From: an archaeon
Lineage (GTDB): Archaea; Thermoproteota; Thermoprotei_A; Marsarchaeales; Marsarchaeaceae
Direction: 5' to 3'
Assembly (NCBI GenBank): GCA_902812505.1
Contig: CADDZQ010000010.1
Location: 1 to 33,853, forward strand
DNA length: 33,853 nucleotides
Shown: positions 16,879 to 25,321 of the stretch, one piece after another
Position numbering within the stretch: position 1 is the stretch's first letter
Layout: every line of letters begins with the position of its first letter
Program-made: the position numbers and the translations under genes
Notes under the pieces: generated by a model
Told to the model about the DNA's origin: nothing
Databases searched by the model: none
What the model saw: only the letters and a program-made list of their open reading frames with translations

Positions 16879-17139
16879 TTTTGATCTTACTCTAAACAAC
16901 TCGCGGATGGGGGCACATTATAGAATAGACTCCCAAAAGCCTCATCACTACTGAAGGGTCGGGGTTTGCTACTGATAGCGTCCCAGAGTGGGCAGTCACC
17001 AAACTTGAGCGCCCACGCCTGAGAAGCATTTATTCGCACACCGCCTTGTAACACGGGGAAGTTATGCTGATATCCAATTCAGGGTTACCGGTACCAGTCT
17101 TATGAGGGTGAAACCCACGCTTCTTGTAGCCGTGTGAAG

Positions 17140-17240
17140 GATCATCGTAACCCCTTCGAAGGTGGGAGGTGAACTTTGTGGTTGACGCGGGAAACCTTGT
17201 CCTCCAAGTAGTGGAGTGGCCCATTTTGAGCCCACAATAA
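17140..17240 (+). pseudogene. Probable tnpB C-terminal relic upstream of gatC
   Basis: In the otherwise gene-free 16839-17324 gap, the plus strand reads (one frameshift) VTPSKVGG and then EVNFVVDAGNLVLQVVEW, ending at TAA (17238-17240). This mimics the TnpB order 'TPVE ... FVVEAGxx'. The DNA TTTGTGGTTGACGCGGGAAAC matches the tail of the 15744-16163 relic at 15 of 21 positions by hand. I could not place a zinc finger or LEW region upstream, so the relic may be short or the match partly chance. Confidence 0.33.
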
Positions 17241-17292
17241 ATTTTTGTTTTAGCAAAACGCCAAATCTGGGCTTGAACCTCTCTAGTGTGAT

Positions 17293-17302
17293 GGCTTATA
17301 TC
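17293..17302 (+). promoter_or_regulatory. TATA box of the gatC-gatA-nnr-gatB operon
   Basis: GGCTTATATC is centred about 27 bases before the ATG at 17325. This supports a leaderless gatC start there rather than at the GTG at 17319. Confidence 0.5.
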
Positions 17303-17324
17303 TTGGAGTATCCATGATGTGTTG

Positions 17325-17612
17325 ATGGTTGGGGAGAACCTGGATTACTCGAAAGTGATCGAGTTGGCGCGTCAGCTCAGAGTCGGCGTCACCGAGGAGG
17401 AGGCCAAGATTATAGCGAAAGACCTCTCCAAGGTGCTCGAATACGTTAGGAGACTTGGAGAACTGGACCTAGAAGGCTATGAGCCCACCTATAGCGTGAC
17501 CCCGGCAAAGAGTGTTTTAAGAGATGATGTAGCAGAGGAAAATCTTCCCGTGGAGGAGGTGTTCGTGAATGCTGTGGGTGAAAAGGGCTTCATCAAGGCG
17601 CCCAAGATCTAA
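17325..17612 (+). CDS. gatC: Asp-tRNA(Asn)/Glu-tRNA(Gln) amidotransferase subunit C
   Basis: This small subunit stabilises the GatA-GatB interface in the complex that converts mischarged Asp-tRNA(Asn), and possibly Glu-tRNA(Gln). It is 95 residues. VIELARQLRVGVTEEEAKII is the typical helical N-terminus. LGELDLEGYEPTYSVTP and LRDDVAEENLPVEEV are the 'l-d..gv.P...v....lReD' region that wraps GatA. The start at 17325 is preferred over GTG 17319 because of the TATA spacing. It is the first gene of the gat operon, 10 bases before gatA. Confidence 0.9.
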   Translation: MVGENLDYSKVIELARQLRVGVTEEEAKIIAKDLSKVLEYVRRLGELDLEGYEPTYSVTPAKSVLRDDVAEENLPVEEVFVNAVGEKGFIKAPKI

Positions 17613-17622
17613 GTGATTAAAC

Positions 17623-19101
17623 GTGGAAGCAGTTTTCAAAATGGGGGCAAGCCGTATAGCTTCGGCTGTGAACGCTGGTGAGCTGAGTGCTAAGGAGGTT
17701 GTGGCCGCATATCTTGAGAGGATCGCAGAACTCAACGGTAAGCTCAACGCATATCTCCACGTTGACTCTACGGGAGCTAGAAGGGCGGCTTCAAGCGTTG
17801 ATGACTCAGTGGTTAGGGGGGAGAGGCTGAGCCTAGCTGGTGTGCCAGTGGCTATAAAGGATGTTATATCGGTTAGGGGTCTACCTATAACGTGTGGGAG
17901 CCGTGTGCTCAGAGGGTATGTTGCCCCCTATGATGCGACTGTGGTGGATAGGCTGAAGAGGGCTGGCGCAATAGTGCTTGGAACAACCAATACTGATGAG
18001 TTCGCCATGGGTAGTAGCACCGAGAACAGCGCCTACGGTGCGAGCCGTAACCCTTGGGCTGAGGACAGGGTTCCCGGTGGCTCTAGCGGTGGGAGCGCGG
18101 TCGCCGTCAGCGGTGGGATGGCCACAGCCGCCCTTGGTACAGATACCGGTGGCTCGGTCAGGTTGCCCGCGTGTTTCACTGGCCTGTTCGGTTTAAAGCC
18201 CAGTTATGGGGCGCTTAGTAGGTATGGTTTGGTGTCGTATGCCAACAGTCTAGAGCAGGTGGGCGTATTCGCTAGAAGTGTGGACGACCTTGCGCTTGTG
18301 TACTCAGCGATGCTTGGTGCAGACCCTAAGGATGGGACGACGACCAACTTTTCTTGGAGTATACGTGATGCACCGTCGAGGGGTGTTGAGGGTTTAAGGT
18401 TGGGGGTTGTGGCAGAGATGGCCGGGGAGGGCATACATGAGGCTGTGTCATCCGCCCTGTCTACGACGTGTAAGGAGCTTGAAAGAAATGGTGTTAGCGT
18501 AGGGGAAGCCAGCATCAAACACATCGGCTACAGCTTAGAGGCCTACTACCTGATAGCCATGAGTGAGGCCTCAAGTAACCTCGCTAGATTCGATGGCGTC
18601 AGGTATGGCGAACACCCCGCGTTTGAGGGAGACTGGAACGAGGAGTATTCTCGTGTGAGAAGTCTATTCGGCTTAGAGGTAAAGCGGAGAATAATACTTG
18701 GCGCCTTCGCGCTGAGCGCTGGCTACCAGGAAATGTATTATGGTAGGGCTTCTAGGTTTAGAACAATGCTTATACACGAGTTTAGAGAGGCCTTCAAGCA
18801 GTTCGATGTTCTCATAGCGCCAACTTCACCTACACCCCCATTCAGATTCGGTGAGAAAACCCAGGATCCGCTCACCATGTATCTAAGCGATGTTGACACG
18901 GTACCCGTTAACCTAGCTGGGCTACCAGCGCTCAACGTGCCAGTCGGTACCTTCACTATTGACGGAACAACCCTACCCTTAGGCGTACAGCTCATAGCCC
19001 CCTACGGGAGGGATGAACTTCTTTTCACGGTGGCGTCCCAACTTGAGAGAAGTGGTCTCAGCATCGCAAGGGTGGTGGAGCCGTGGGGGAGAATCGTGTG
19101 A
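17623..19101 (+). CDS. gatA: Asp/Glu-tRNA amidotransferase subunit A (amidase)
   Basis: This is the amidase-signature glutaminase subunit that releases ammonia for tRNA amidation. It is 492 residues with a GTG start. The Ser-cisSer-Lys triad is in place: Lys79 in PVAIKDV, Ser154 in PGGSSGGSAVAV and Ser178 in GTDTGGSVR. LFGLKPSYGALSRYGLVSYA follows. The C-terminal PVNLAGLPALNVPVG is also typical. Its stop overlaps the next gene (GTGA), so translation is probably coupled. Confidence 0.95.
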   Translation: MEAVFKMGASRIASAVNAGELSAKEVVAAYLERIAELNGKLNAYLHVDSTGARRAASSVDDSVVRGERLSLAGVPVAIKDVISVRGLPITCGSRVLRGYVAPYDATVVDRLKRAGAIVLGTTNTDEFAMGSSTENSAYGASRNPWAEDRVPGGSSGGSAVAVSGGMATAALGTDTGGSVRLPACFTGLFGLKPSYGALSRYGLVSYANSLEQVGVFARSVDDLALVYSAMLGADPKDGTTTNFSWSIRDAPSRGVEGLRLGVVAEMAGEGIHEAVSSALSTTCKELERNGVSVGEASIKHIGYSLEAYYLIAMSEASSNLARFDGVRYGEHPAFEGDWNEEYSRVRSLFGLEVKRRIILGAFALSAGYQEMYYGRASRFRTMLIHEFREAFKQFDVLIAPTSPTPPFRFGEKTQDPLTMYLSDVDTVPVNLAGLPALNVPVGTFTIDGTTLPLGVQLIAPYGRDELLFTVASQLERSGLSIARVVEPWGRIV

Positions 19102-20651
19102 GCGCAATCACGTCAAGGGATATGATGAGGCTTGAACACAACTCTGCATGGATCGGCGTCGACAGCTTCCTACTCATGGAGAACGCTGGAAGAAGGGTTG
19201 CCGAAGAAATTGGTAGGCGGTATTCTGGGAGTATAGCTGTAATAACGGGCTCGGGTGGGAAGGCTGGCGACGGCTACGTGGCGGCAAGACACCTTAGCTC
19301 CATGGGATTCAAGGTCGGGGTACACTATTTGGTCGAGCCAACCCTCAACGAGAATACAGCTGCACGTTCGCACTGGGAGATAACACGCAGACAAACAACG
19401 ATAGGTGTTTCCAGGTTTCAGGGTCAAGTAAAGGCGGATGTGGTGGTTGACGCACTGCTTGGCACAGGCTTCAAGGGTAGACTCAGAGAGCCATATAGAT
19501 GGGCGATTCAAACAATCAACTCATCCAGCGCTAAGAAGGTATGCATAGACATTCCGAGCGGTCTTGAGGCCGACTCAACAATTCTTGGTGGAGAGTATGT
19601 AAAGTGTGATTTGGTTGTAACCATGCACGGGCCCAAACCATGCCTCCAGGGTTTAAAGGATGTAGAAATCGTGGTGGCCAACATAGGCATACCCCGAGAG
19701 GCCGCTGTCTTCGCCGGTCCTGGAGACATTGAAGCCAACTACCCCCGCCGCCAACCACTTATGAAGAAGGGGGAAGGGGGAAGGGTTGTAGTGGTGGGGG
19801 GTTCGACCAAGTACACTGGCGCCCCAATACTAACAGCTCTTGGCGCATTCAGAGGCGGCTCAGACCTAGTGCACTTGGTGGCTCCGAAGCCAGTGGTTGA
19901 GGCCGCGCGGAACCAGGTACCGGAGCTCATATGTCACGAGTATGGAGGCGACAATCTGAATCCCGGCTCACTCGAAGCTGTGAAGGATGTGCTGGGTAGG
20001 GCTAATTGTGTAGCGATTGGGCCGGGTCTAGGCTTCGATGAAGAGACTGCAGAGGGCGTGCGTATAATAATCGAATCGTGTTCAGAGTTTGGGATTCCCA
20101 CAGTGGTTGACGCCGACGGGATTAGATGCGTGGCCCATCTTATGAGCAAAGGATGGCTTCCTCCCCGCGGCATCATATTCACACCTCACGCTGGAGAGTT
20201 CGAGTACCTAGCAGGCTTCAAACCCAGTGTTGACCTGACTAGGAGAGTGAGGGAGACAAGTGAACTAGCGCGTAGGCTGGGGTCAACTGTGCTACTCAAG
20301 GGTCCCTGCGATATTGTCGCTTCTCCATCAAAGGTCAGGCTCAGCGCGACGGGCACACCCGCAATGGCTGTAGCTGGTACAGGCGACGTGCTCACAGGTT
20401 TGACTGCGGCTATACGCGCTAAAGGTGTGGATGACTTCGACGCGGCGCTCACCGGCGTGTGCGCTCTAGGATTGGCTGGTAGCCTAGCGTCGAGCGTGAT
20501 GGGCGAGCAGCTTATAGCACGAGACATCGTGGAGTATCTGCCTAAGGTCTTGGCGGACCCACAAACATCGGCTGCCAAGGTTGGTGTGAGAAGGCTTCCC
20601 GATGAGGTTTTGGGTGATATGGGTTGGCTGAATCTGATCACAGGGTTATGA
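19098..20651 (+). CDS. nnr: Bifunctional NAD(P)H-hydrate repair enzyme (epimerase plus dehydratase)
   Basis: It restores damaged NADHX/NADPHX. The N-terminal YjeF domain epimerises the R form and the C-terminal ribokinase-like domain dehydrates the S form using ADP or ATP. It is 517 residues from the GTG at 19098, which overlaps the gatA stop as GTGA and has GGGGGAG a few bases upstream. A GTG at 19083 would add five residues. The epimerase half shows ENAGRRVAEEI, GSGGKAGDGYVAARHL, DALLGTGFKG and DIPSGLEAD. The dehydratase half shows VVVGGSTKYTGAP, AIGPGLG, TPHAGEFEYL and VAGTGDVLTG. It sits inside the gat operon, an unusual position with no obvious biochemical link. Confidence 0.93.
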   Translation: MSAITSRDMMRLEHNSAWIGVDSFLLMENAGRRVAEEIGRRYSGSIAVITGSGGKAGDGYVAARHLSSMGFKVGVHYLVEPTLNENTAARSHWEITRRQTTIGVSRFQGQVKADVVVDALLGTGFKGRLREPYRWAIQTINSSSAKKVCIDIPSGLEADSTILGGEYVKCDLVVTMHGPKPCLQGLKDVEIVVANIGIPREAAVFAGPGDIEANYPRRQPLMKKGEGGRVVVVGGSTKYTGAPILTALGAFRGGSDLVHLVAPKPVVEAARNQVPELICHEYGGDNLNPGSLEAVKDVLGRANCVAIGPGLGFDEETAEGVRIIIESCSEFGIPTVVDADGIRCVAHLMSKGWLPPRGIIFTPHAGEFEYLAGFKPSVDLTRRVRETSELARRLGSTVLLKGPCDIVASPSKVRLSATGTPAMAVAGTGDVLTGLTAAIRAKGVDDFDAALTGVCALGLAGSLASSVMGEQLIARDIVEYLPKVLADPQTSAAKVGVRRLPDEVLGDMGWLNLITGL

Positions 20652-22069
20652 TAGGCCTCGAAGTACACGTACAACTCAACAGGTTGAAAACCAAGCTCTT
20701 CTGTGGATGTAGGGCGGAGTATCAGGGCCTGCCGCCAAATACCAACGTGTGCCCAGTCTGCCTTGGACTACCCGGCTCTTTGCCGGTGTTAAATAAGTTG
20801 GCGGTGAACCACGCTATCATGGTGGCCAAAGCTCTGAACTGTACCATCTCTAGGAGTTTTAACTTTGTCAGAAAGAACTATTTCTACCCAGATATGACGA
20901 AGAATTTCCAGATATCTCAGTATGAGAAGGCTGGTGGGGTACCCGTGGCTCACTCTGGCTGGCTTGGCTTTGCAAATGACTCTTCAGAGAGGAGGATTCG
21001 TATACGCAGAATTCAGATCGAGGAAGACCCAGGCAGGCTTGAACACCCAGAGGGTATAGGGAGCTCTAAATATGTTCTTGTGGATTACAACAGGGCTGGT
21101 GTGGGCCTGCTTGAAATAGTCACTGAACCAGATTTGGCTTCACCTGATGAGGCTAGGGTGTTCATACAGAAGCTTAGAAGCGTCCTTGAACACTTAGGCG
21201 TTTGTGATACCTCTCGTGAGGGTGCTATTAGAGCTGATGCCAACGTATCTGTAGATGGGGGAAACAGGGTTGAAGTCAAAAACATATCCTCTTATAAAGA
21301 GATCGTGAAAGCCATAGAGTTCGAAGTATTGAGACAAACTAAGATAATCGAGGCCGGGGGCTCTGTTATCAGAGAGACAAGGCACTGGGTCGAGGCCAAA
21401 GGAATGACTATAAGCTCGAGACAGAAGGAGGAGGAACAGGATTACAGATACTTCCCCGAGCCAGATATCCCCATCGTAAGCCTAGACGAGGATACCCTAC
21501 AGAGAATACTCGACTCGATGCCGGAGCTACCAGATGCGAGGGCAAAAAGATTTGTAGAGCAGTACGGGTTAAAAAGTTATGATGCAAACGTGCTAGTGCT
21601 GGATAAAGGTCTGGCTGACTACTTTGAGGAAACGGTAAGGCTCTACACTAACCCCAAAACCGTCGCGAACTGGATCCAGTCAGAAATCCTGAGGCAACTC
21701 AACGAGAAGAAAATCGAAATAAACCAACTAGCGGTTACACCGGGTTACCTAGCTGAGATGCTACACATGATTGAGACGGGGGAGATAAGCGGCAAGATAG
21801 GTAAGAGGGTTTTAGTAGAGGTCGCCAACACAGGTCTTCCGCCGAGGGTTGTAGTTGAGAGGCTCGGGTTAACCCGTATAGCGGATGTCGAGTTCATAAG
21901 GAGGGTTGCCGAGGAGGTGTTCAGGGAGAATCCTGAGGCAGTTGAGGATGCAAAGAGAGATCAGGAGGCTGTGAACTACCTTATCGGTCAAGTTATGAAG
22001 AAAACGCGTGGAAGAGCAGACCCCGACGTAGCTAATAAAGTTGTCCGCCAACTACTCAACGGAGGCTGA
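20624..22069 (+). CDS. gatB: Asp/Glu-tRNA amidotransferase subunit B
   Basis: This is the kinase/amidotransferase subunit that activates the mischarged tRNA carboxylate and accepts ammonia from GatA. It is 481 residues with a TTG start at 20624, overlapping nnr by 28 bases. The ATG at 20648 would leave only one residue before IGLEVHVQL, shorter than usual. Zinc ligands lie in FCGCRAEYQG and NVCPVCLGLPG. The signature VDYNRAGVGLLEIVTEPDL and YRYFPEPDIP follow. The C-terminal YqeY-like tail ends YLIGQVMKKTRGRADP. It is the last gene of the operon. Confidence 0.95.
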   Translation: MAESDHRVMIGLEVHVQLNRLKTKLFCGCRAEYQGLPPNTNVCPVCLGLPGSLPVLNKLAVNHAIMVAKALNCTISRSFNFVRKNYFYPDMTKNFQISQYEKAGGVPVAHSGWLGFANDSSERRIRIRRIQIEEDPGRLEHPEGIGSSKYVLVDYNRAGVGLLEIVTEPDLASPDEARVFIQKLRSVLEHLGVCDTSREGAIRADANVSVDGGNRVEVKNISSYKEIVKAIEFEVLRQTKIIEAGGSVIRETRHWVEAKGMTISSRQKEEEQDYRYFPEPDIPIVSLDEDTLQRILDSMPELPDARAKRFVEQYGLKSYDANVLVLDKGLADYFEETVRLYTNPKTVANWIQSEILRQLNEKKIEINQLAVTPGYLAEMLHMIETGEISGKIGKRVLVEVANTGLPPRVVVERLGLTRIADVEFIRRVAEEVFRENPEAVEDAKRDQEAVNYLIGQVMKKTRGRADPDVANKVVRQLLNGG

Positions 22070-22084
22070 CCTCCGCATCTTTTT
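22060..22084 (+). terminator. Stem-loop plus T-tract at the end of the gat operon
   Basis: CGGAGG (22060-22065), loop CTGA and CCTCCG (22070-22075) form a perfect six-pair stem, followed by CATCTTTTT. It overlaps the gatB stop codon and lies between convergent genes. The T-tract alone may suffice in archaea. Confidence 0.55.
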
Positions 22085-22577
22085 AAGCTTCTAGCACGCT
22101 CCTTTTGGGTCGTTTGCGTGGTGGTTCTTCGGGTAACGGTATATCAAGGCTACGCTTAATATCCATGAGTATTAGGCGTGTGTTGGTGCGTAGTATGTTG
22201 GGATTAGAGAGCATACCCTTCACAAAGCTACTCAACTCCTCACGTGTCCTAAAGCGCGCAAGTATAATTACGTCTGTATCACCTGTGACATCAAACACAG
22301 CGTAAACGTTTGGGTACTTTGCTAAGGTTTGCTCCACTTCAACTATGTGGCCTCCCTGCACACTCACCTCTATTAACGCCTCGATCGTGAAGCCGAAGAC
22401 ATCAGGGTTGATTATGGTTGCGAACTTTTCAATCACGCCGCTCTTTACCAGTTTATCGATGTGCATCGACACGGTCACGGGTGAAACCTTAAGTCGCTCC
22501 GAAAGAGCCTTCTTACTTATTCTCGCATTTACTTGGAGTTCCCTTAAAATTTTTAGGTCCAGTTCGCTTAGCTCCAT
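22083..22577 (-). CDS. Lrp/AsnC-family transcriptional regulator (1)
   Basis: It is 164 residues from the ATG at 22577. An N-terminal helix-turn-helix (LDLKILRELQVNARISKKAL, then KVSPVTVSMHIDKLVKSG) precedes an RAM/AsnC effector domain (EALIEVSVQGGHIVEVEQTL, VFDVTGDTDVIILARF). The C-terminus is basic (RKRPKRSVLEA). The effector is probably an amino acid or similar small molecule, but it is unknown. It is divergent from a second Lrp gene across a 112-bp region, so the two may control each other. The convergent gat operon ends just downstream. Confidence 0.9.
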   Translation of the reverse strand: MELSELDLKILRELQVNARISKKALSERLKVSPVTVSMHIDKLVKSGVIEKFATIINPDVFGFTIEALIEVSVQGGHIVEVEQTLAKYPNVYAVFDVTGDTDVIILARFRTREELSSFVKGMLSNPNILRTNTRLILMDIKRSLDIPLPEEPPRKRPKRSVLEA

Positions 22578-22649
22578 AAACAAAACTATGAATATCTACC
22601 TAAAATCCTTACGGAAAAAGTCTTCTAATCCATGGTGCTAACACGCAAT

Positions 22650-22658
22650 GTTAATTAG
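22650..22658 (+). promoter_or_regulatory. TATA-like box of the second Lrp gene
   Basis: GTTAATTAG is centred about 35 bases before the ATG at 22690. It lies within the longer open frame that starts at 22648 and so argues against that start. Confidence 0.4.
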
Positions 22659-22689
22659 ATGGTTAGATGGTGTAGCACAGAGGCAATTT

Positions 22690-23169
22690 ATGAGTGGAGA
22701 TAAAGCCGGCTATACGCCAGAGGTCGACGAATTGGATCTGCAGATCATCCGCTTCCTCCTGCAGGATGGTAGAACCCCATTCGCCCAGCTAGCAAAACAA
22801 CTAAACATCAGTGAAGCGACCGTCCACGCTAGGGTGTCGAAGCTAGAGGACGGCGGGATTATAAAGGGGTTTACTGTAATAGTCGACCCAGACAAACTCG
22901 GCCTAAGTCTCACGGCGCTAGTACTGATTAAGACAGACCCCAAACGCACACAGCACGTCTTCTCCAGGCTTGCTGAAATGAACGAGGTCATCGAGCTATA
23001 CGATGTGACAGGGGACTATTATGGTGTAGCAAAAATCTTAGTCCGCGACCACCATGAACTGGGTAGATTCCTAGACAAGATTGGTTTACTAGACGGTGTG
23101 ACATCCACCAATACGCTGGTGGTGCTTAGGAAAATAAAGGAAACCAACATAATTAGGGTTGGATACTAG
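22690..23169 (+). CDS. Lrp/AsnC-family transcriptional regulator (2)
   Basis: It is 159 residues from the ATG at 22690. The frame is open to an ATG at 22648, but the TATA box lies between. The HTH region is VDELDLQIIRFLLQDGRTPF then NISEATVHARVSKLEDGGII. The effector-binding domain includes LTALVLIKTDPKRTQHVF and ELYDVTGDYYGVAKILV. It is a distant paralogue of the divergent neighbour. The target genes are unknown. Confidence 0.88.
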   Translation: MSGDKAGYTPEVDELDLQIIRFLLQDGRTPFAQLAKQLNISEATVHARVSKLEDGGIIKGFTVIVDPDKLGLSLTALVLIKTDPKRTQHVFSRLAEMNEVIELYDVTGDYYGVAKILVRDHHELGRFLDKIGLLDGVTSTNTLVVLRKIKETNIIRVGY

Positions 23170-23172
23170 ATT

Positions 23173-23538
23173 CTATCTAACACGTGTTCTGAGAGCTCTT
23201 TCCCTTAGGGGGCATGTGTGTGAATACTGTGCACATCTTTGAATTTCGAACTGCATGAGTTTCCTATGCATCACCCTGCATTCTCCGTCACCGAAGAATT
23301 CACAGTCAACCTCTATATTCAATGATGGTTGCTCCTGTGATGTGTATGATTCCATCTTGTGCTCAACCACTTCTTCTGAGGGAGCCCTGTCTGAATTCGC
23401 GGCGAATATTGAACACGATTTATACTCATACATACATCTCTGCCGACTGGTGTACAGTTTAGCGAGGCGTAGGTCTTTAACGGCACTACACATGTCCATT
23501 TTATAGAAAGGGCAGGGCAAAGCGTAGTCTTTATGCAC
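23173..23538 (-). CDS. Small eight-cysteine protein of unknown function, downstream of herA
   Basis: I do not recognise a family. It is 121 residues with a GTG start at 23538, overlapping the herA stop by eight bases, so it is the last gene of the nurA-herA unit. Cysteines 9, 17, 35 and 42 and cysteines 79, 87, 102 and 109 form two similar modules: C-x7-C-x17-C-x6-C and C-x7-C-x14-C-x6-C. Both begin 'C-x-F-aromatic' (CPFYKMDMC; CEFFGDGEC) and end with (Q)RC-x6-C. A polar linker of about 35 residues joins them. The pattern suggests an internal duplication and metal binding (zinc or Fe-S). A role with HerA/NurA is inferred only from position. Confidence 0.75.
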   Translation of the reverse strand: MHKDYALPCPFYKMDMCSAVKDLRLAKLYTSRQRCMYEYKSCSIFAANSDRAPSEEVVEHKMESYTSQEQPSLNIEVDCEFFGDGECRVMHRKLMQFEIQRCAQYSHTCPLRERALRTRVR

Positions 23539-25321
23539 TCAGCTTTTTTAATGTTTCTATAACGGTTTCCTCATTATTCGGTGTCCTGATGAACATGGGC
23601 ATGTTTCTCACACCGGTGGCGCTATAGCTGGAAAGAAGCCACTCTCCACTCTGCAACTCAAGCGTCTTATCTACAATGGTTGGGTCCACCGCGAATTGGT
23701 CGCTTATAGTTGTGCGGTCATAAGGTCGTGGGAGGGTTCCGACGAAATACGTATGAATCTGCTGCAACACGTTGGTATTCAGATAGGCAAGCCTCTGGGT
23801 TGCTATGAGCCCACCCAAGCCGTACTTTCTACCCTGACGTAGGAGTTGCTCGATGGCGTACGAGGAGTACCTTGTACCATCATCATCTCGCGCTTCTTTG
23901 GGTATCAACTCTTGTGCCTCATCGAACACGAAGAACACTGGTGGGTCCTTTCTAAACCTTGATTTCCTGAATTGCAAAACACGTGTGCACACATTAGCGG
24001 CGAACCTCCTGAGCCTCGAGACATCTGTGAAGGAGACAACTACTAAGCGTACACCTGCGGCGTCATTGAGTAGATTGACGAGCTGGCTATCAGAAAACCC
24101 ATCCCAGTAGGCTTCTCTGTCTGGTTGGCGGTTCACTGAATCAGCGATTACTCGCATGTCGGTCATTAGGTTCTGCATTGGCTTCTGGCTGAGGTCGACG
24201 TTAAGACCCTGTATAAACTCACTCAACTCTGCACCAACAGGGCTTTCCCACTCTAAGCTTCGCTGTTTTAGGAACGAGCTAAGCTGGGCGAGCACACCTA
24301 TGAGCAACACTTTAAGGGTGGCATTTTTCTTATCAGCATAATAGTCTATCTTCTCACTTATCATCTCGGCAACATCGTTGTAGGTCACCTTTGTCTCGAG
24401 ATGGCGTGCATAAAGCTTGTGTTCGGCTACCTTAGAAACCCTTTTTCTCCGAATGAGTGCATCGGCGAACGTGTTTACCGAGGCGGCAACCTCCCCCATG
24501 AATCCTTTGGGTAGAGTGAATCTCGAAGAGAGTTGGTCTGCGCTTAAAACCTCTTCCTCGATGAGCAAAAGCGAGCCGTAGGTTTCTGACAGCATAATGT
24601 CAGCTAGATTCACTGAGTATTCCCCCGCAACATCGAAAACCACAATTTTAGTGGTGGGTGTACTATTTATCACCGTTCTTATTAGGTGGGAAACAAGGTT
24701 GGATTTACCACCCCCCGTGTACGCGAAAACCCCCACGTGATAGCTGGTGAGAGCATAGGCATCCACCTTGACGTTGACCCCTTCATGTGAAATCAGTTTT
24801 GCAATAGGCGGGGATTCCGTGGGTAGCCCATTGTTAATAAGACGGGATATGGAGCTCTCGGTTAAGAAGCTCACTTCGCCACCGAGCAGTGGGTAACTCC
24901 ACCCTCGCTCAAAACTGTACTCTGAGCCGTCAACAATTAGGTCGTAGTTAATAGGGTTCCCTGTGAATTGTATGTAAGCGGCTTTGGAACCCTTTACCCA
25001 CTCGTATCGAACCTTCTCGAAGACCTCCCTCCTTATCTCAGGCAACGTGTCCGCTGTTATAGCAGCAGCTCCAAAATGAACGGGCCTGAAACCAACTAAT
25101 TCAAAAAGTGTGTATCTCTGCTTAGAATCAGATCTAAAATTGGGCACAGCGAATATCATTCCGGGCAGCAACCTACGCATCACTTGGATGTTATATGTGG
25201 CAGTGCAAACCCCTATATAGTGTGAGGATGTGTAACGCTCGAACTCAACAATCGAGTTATCAAGCCTTTCAAGACGGGCATCAAGCGCCCCATCAAAGTC
25301 TGTTAACGCGTCTGTTCCCAA
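23531..25321 (-). CDS. herA: HerA-type DNA translocase/helicase ATPase
   Basis: This hexameric FtsK/HerA-family ATPase drives DNA through the NurA nuclease during end resection for recombination. It is 596 residues. An N-terminal HAS-barrel-like region precedes a Walker A loop at about 199-207 (FAYTGGGKS). KIVVFDVAGEYSVNLAD and the Walker B FFVFDEAQELIP follow, then GGLIATQRLAYLN, a sensor-like segment. The start overlaps the nurA end by 19 bases, and the Cys-rich gene overlaps the end. The operon order nurA-herA is common in archaea, where they often adjoin mre11-rad50; those are absent here. Confidence 0.92.
   Translation of the reverse strand: MGTDALTDFDGALDARLERLDNSIVEFERYTSSHYIGVCTATYNIQVMRRLLPGMIFAVPNFRSDSKQRYTLFELVGFRPVHFGAAAITADTLPEIRREVFEKVRYEWVKGSKAAYIQFTGNPINYDLIVDGSEYSFERGWSYPLLGGEVSFLTESSISRLINNGLPTESPPIAKLISHEGVNVKVDAYALTSYHVGVFAYTGGGKSNLVSHLIRTVINSTPTTKIVVFDVAGEYSVNLADIMLSETYGSLLLIEEEVLSADQLSSRFTLPKGFMGEVAASVNTFADALIRRKRVSKVAEHKLYARHLETKVTYNDVAEMISEKIDYYADKKNATLKVLLIGVLAQLSSFLKQRSLEWESPVGAELSEFIQGLNVDLSQKPMQNLMTDMRVIADSVNRQPDREAYWDGFSDSQLVNLLNDAAGVRLVVVSFTDVSRLRRFAANVCTRVLQFRKSRFRKDPPVFFVFDEAQELIPKEARDDDGTRYSSYAIEQLLRQGRKYGLGGLIATQRLAYLNTNVLQQIHTYFVGTLPRPYDRTTISDQFAVDPTIVDKTLELQSGEWLLSSYSATGVRNMPMFIRTPNNEETVIETLKKLSA

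Noticed and set aside
17030-17256. Two overlapping 64-codon minus-strand frames upstream of gatC
   Set aside because: No motif, overlapping frames, Pro/Ser/Arg-rich. The plus strand gives a better explanation (tnpB tail).
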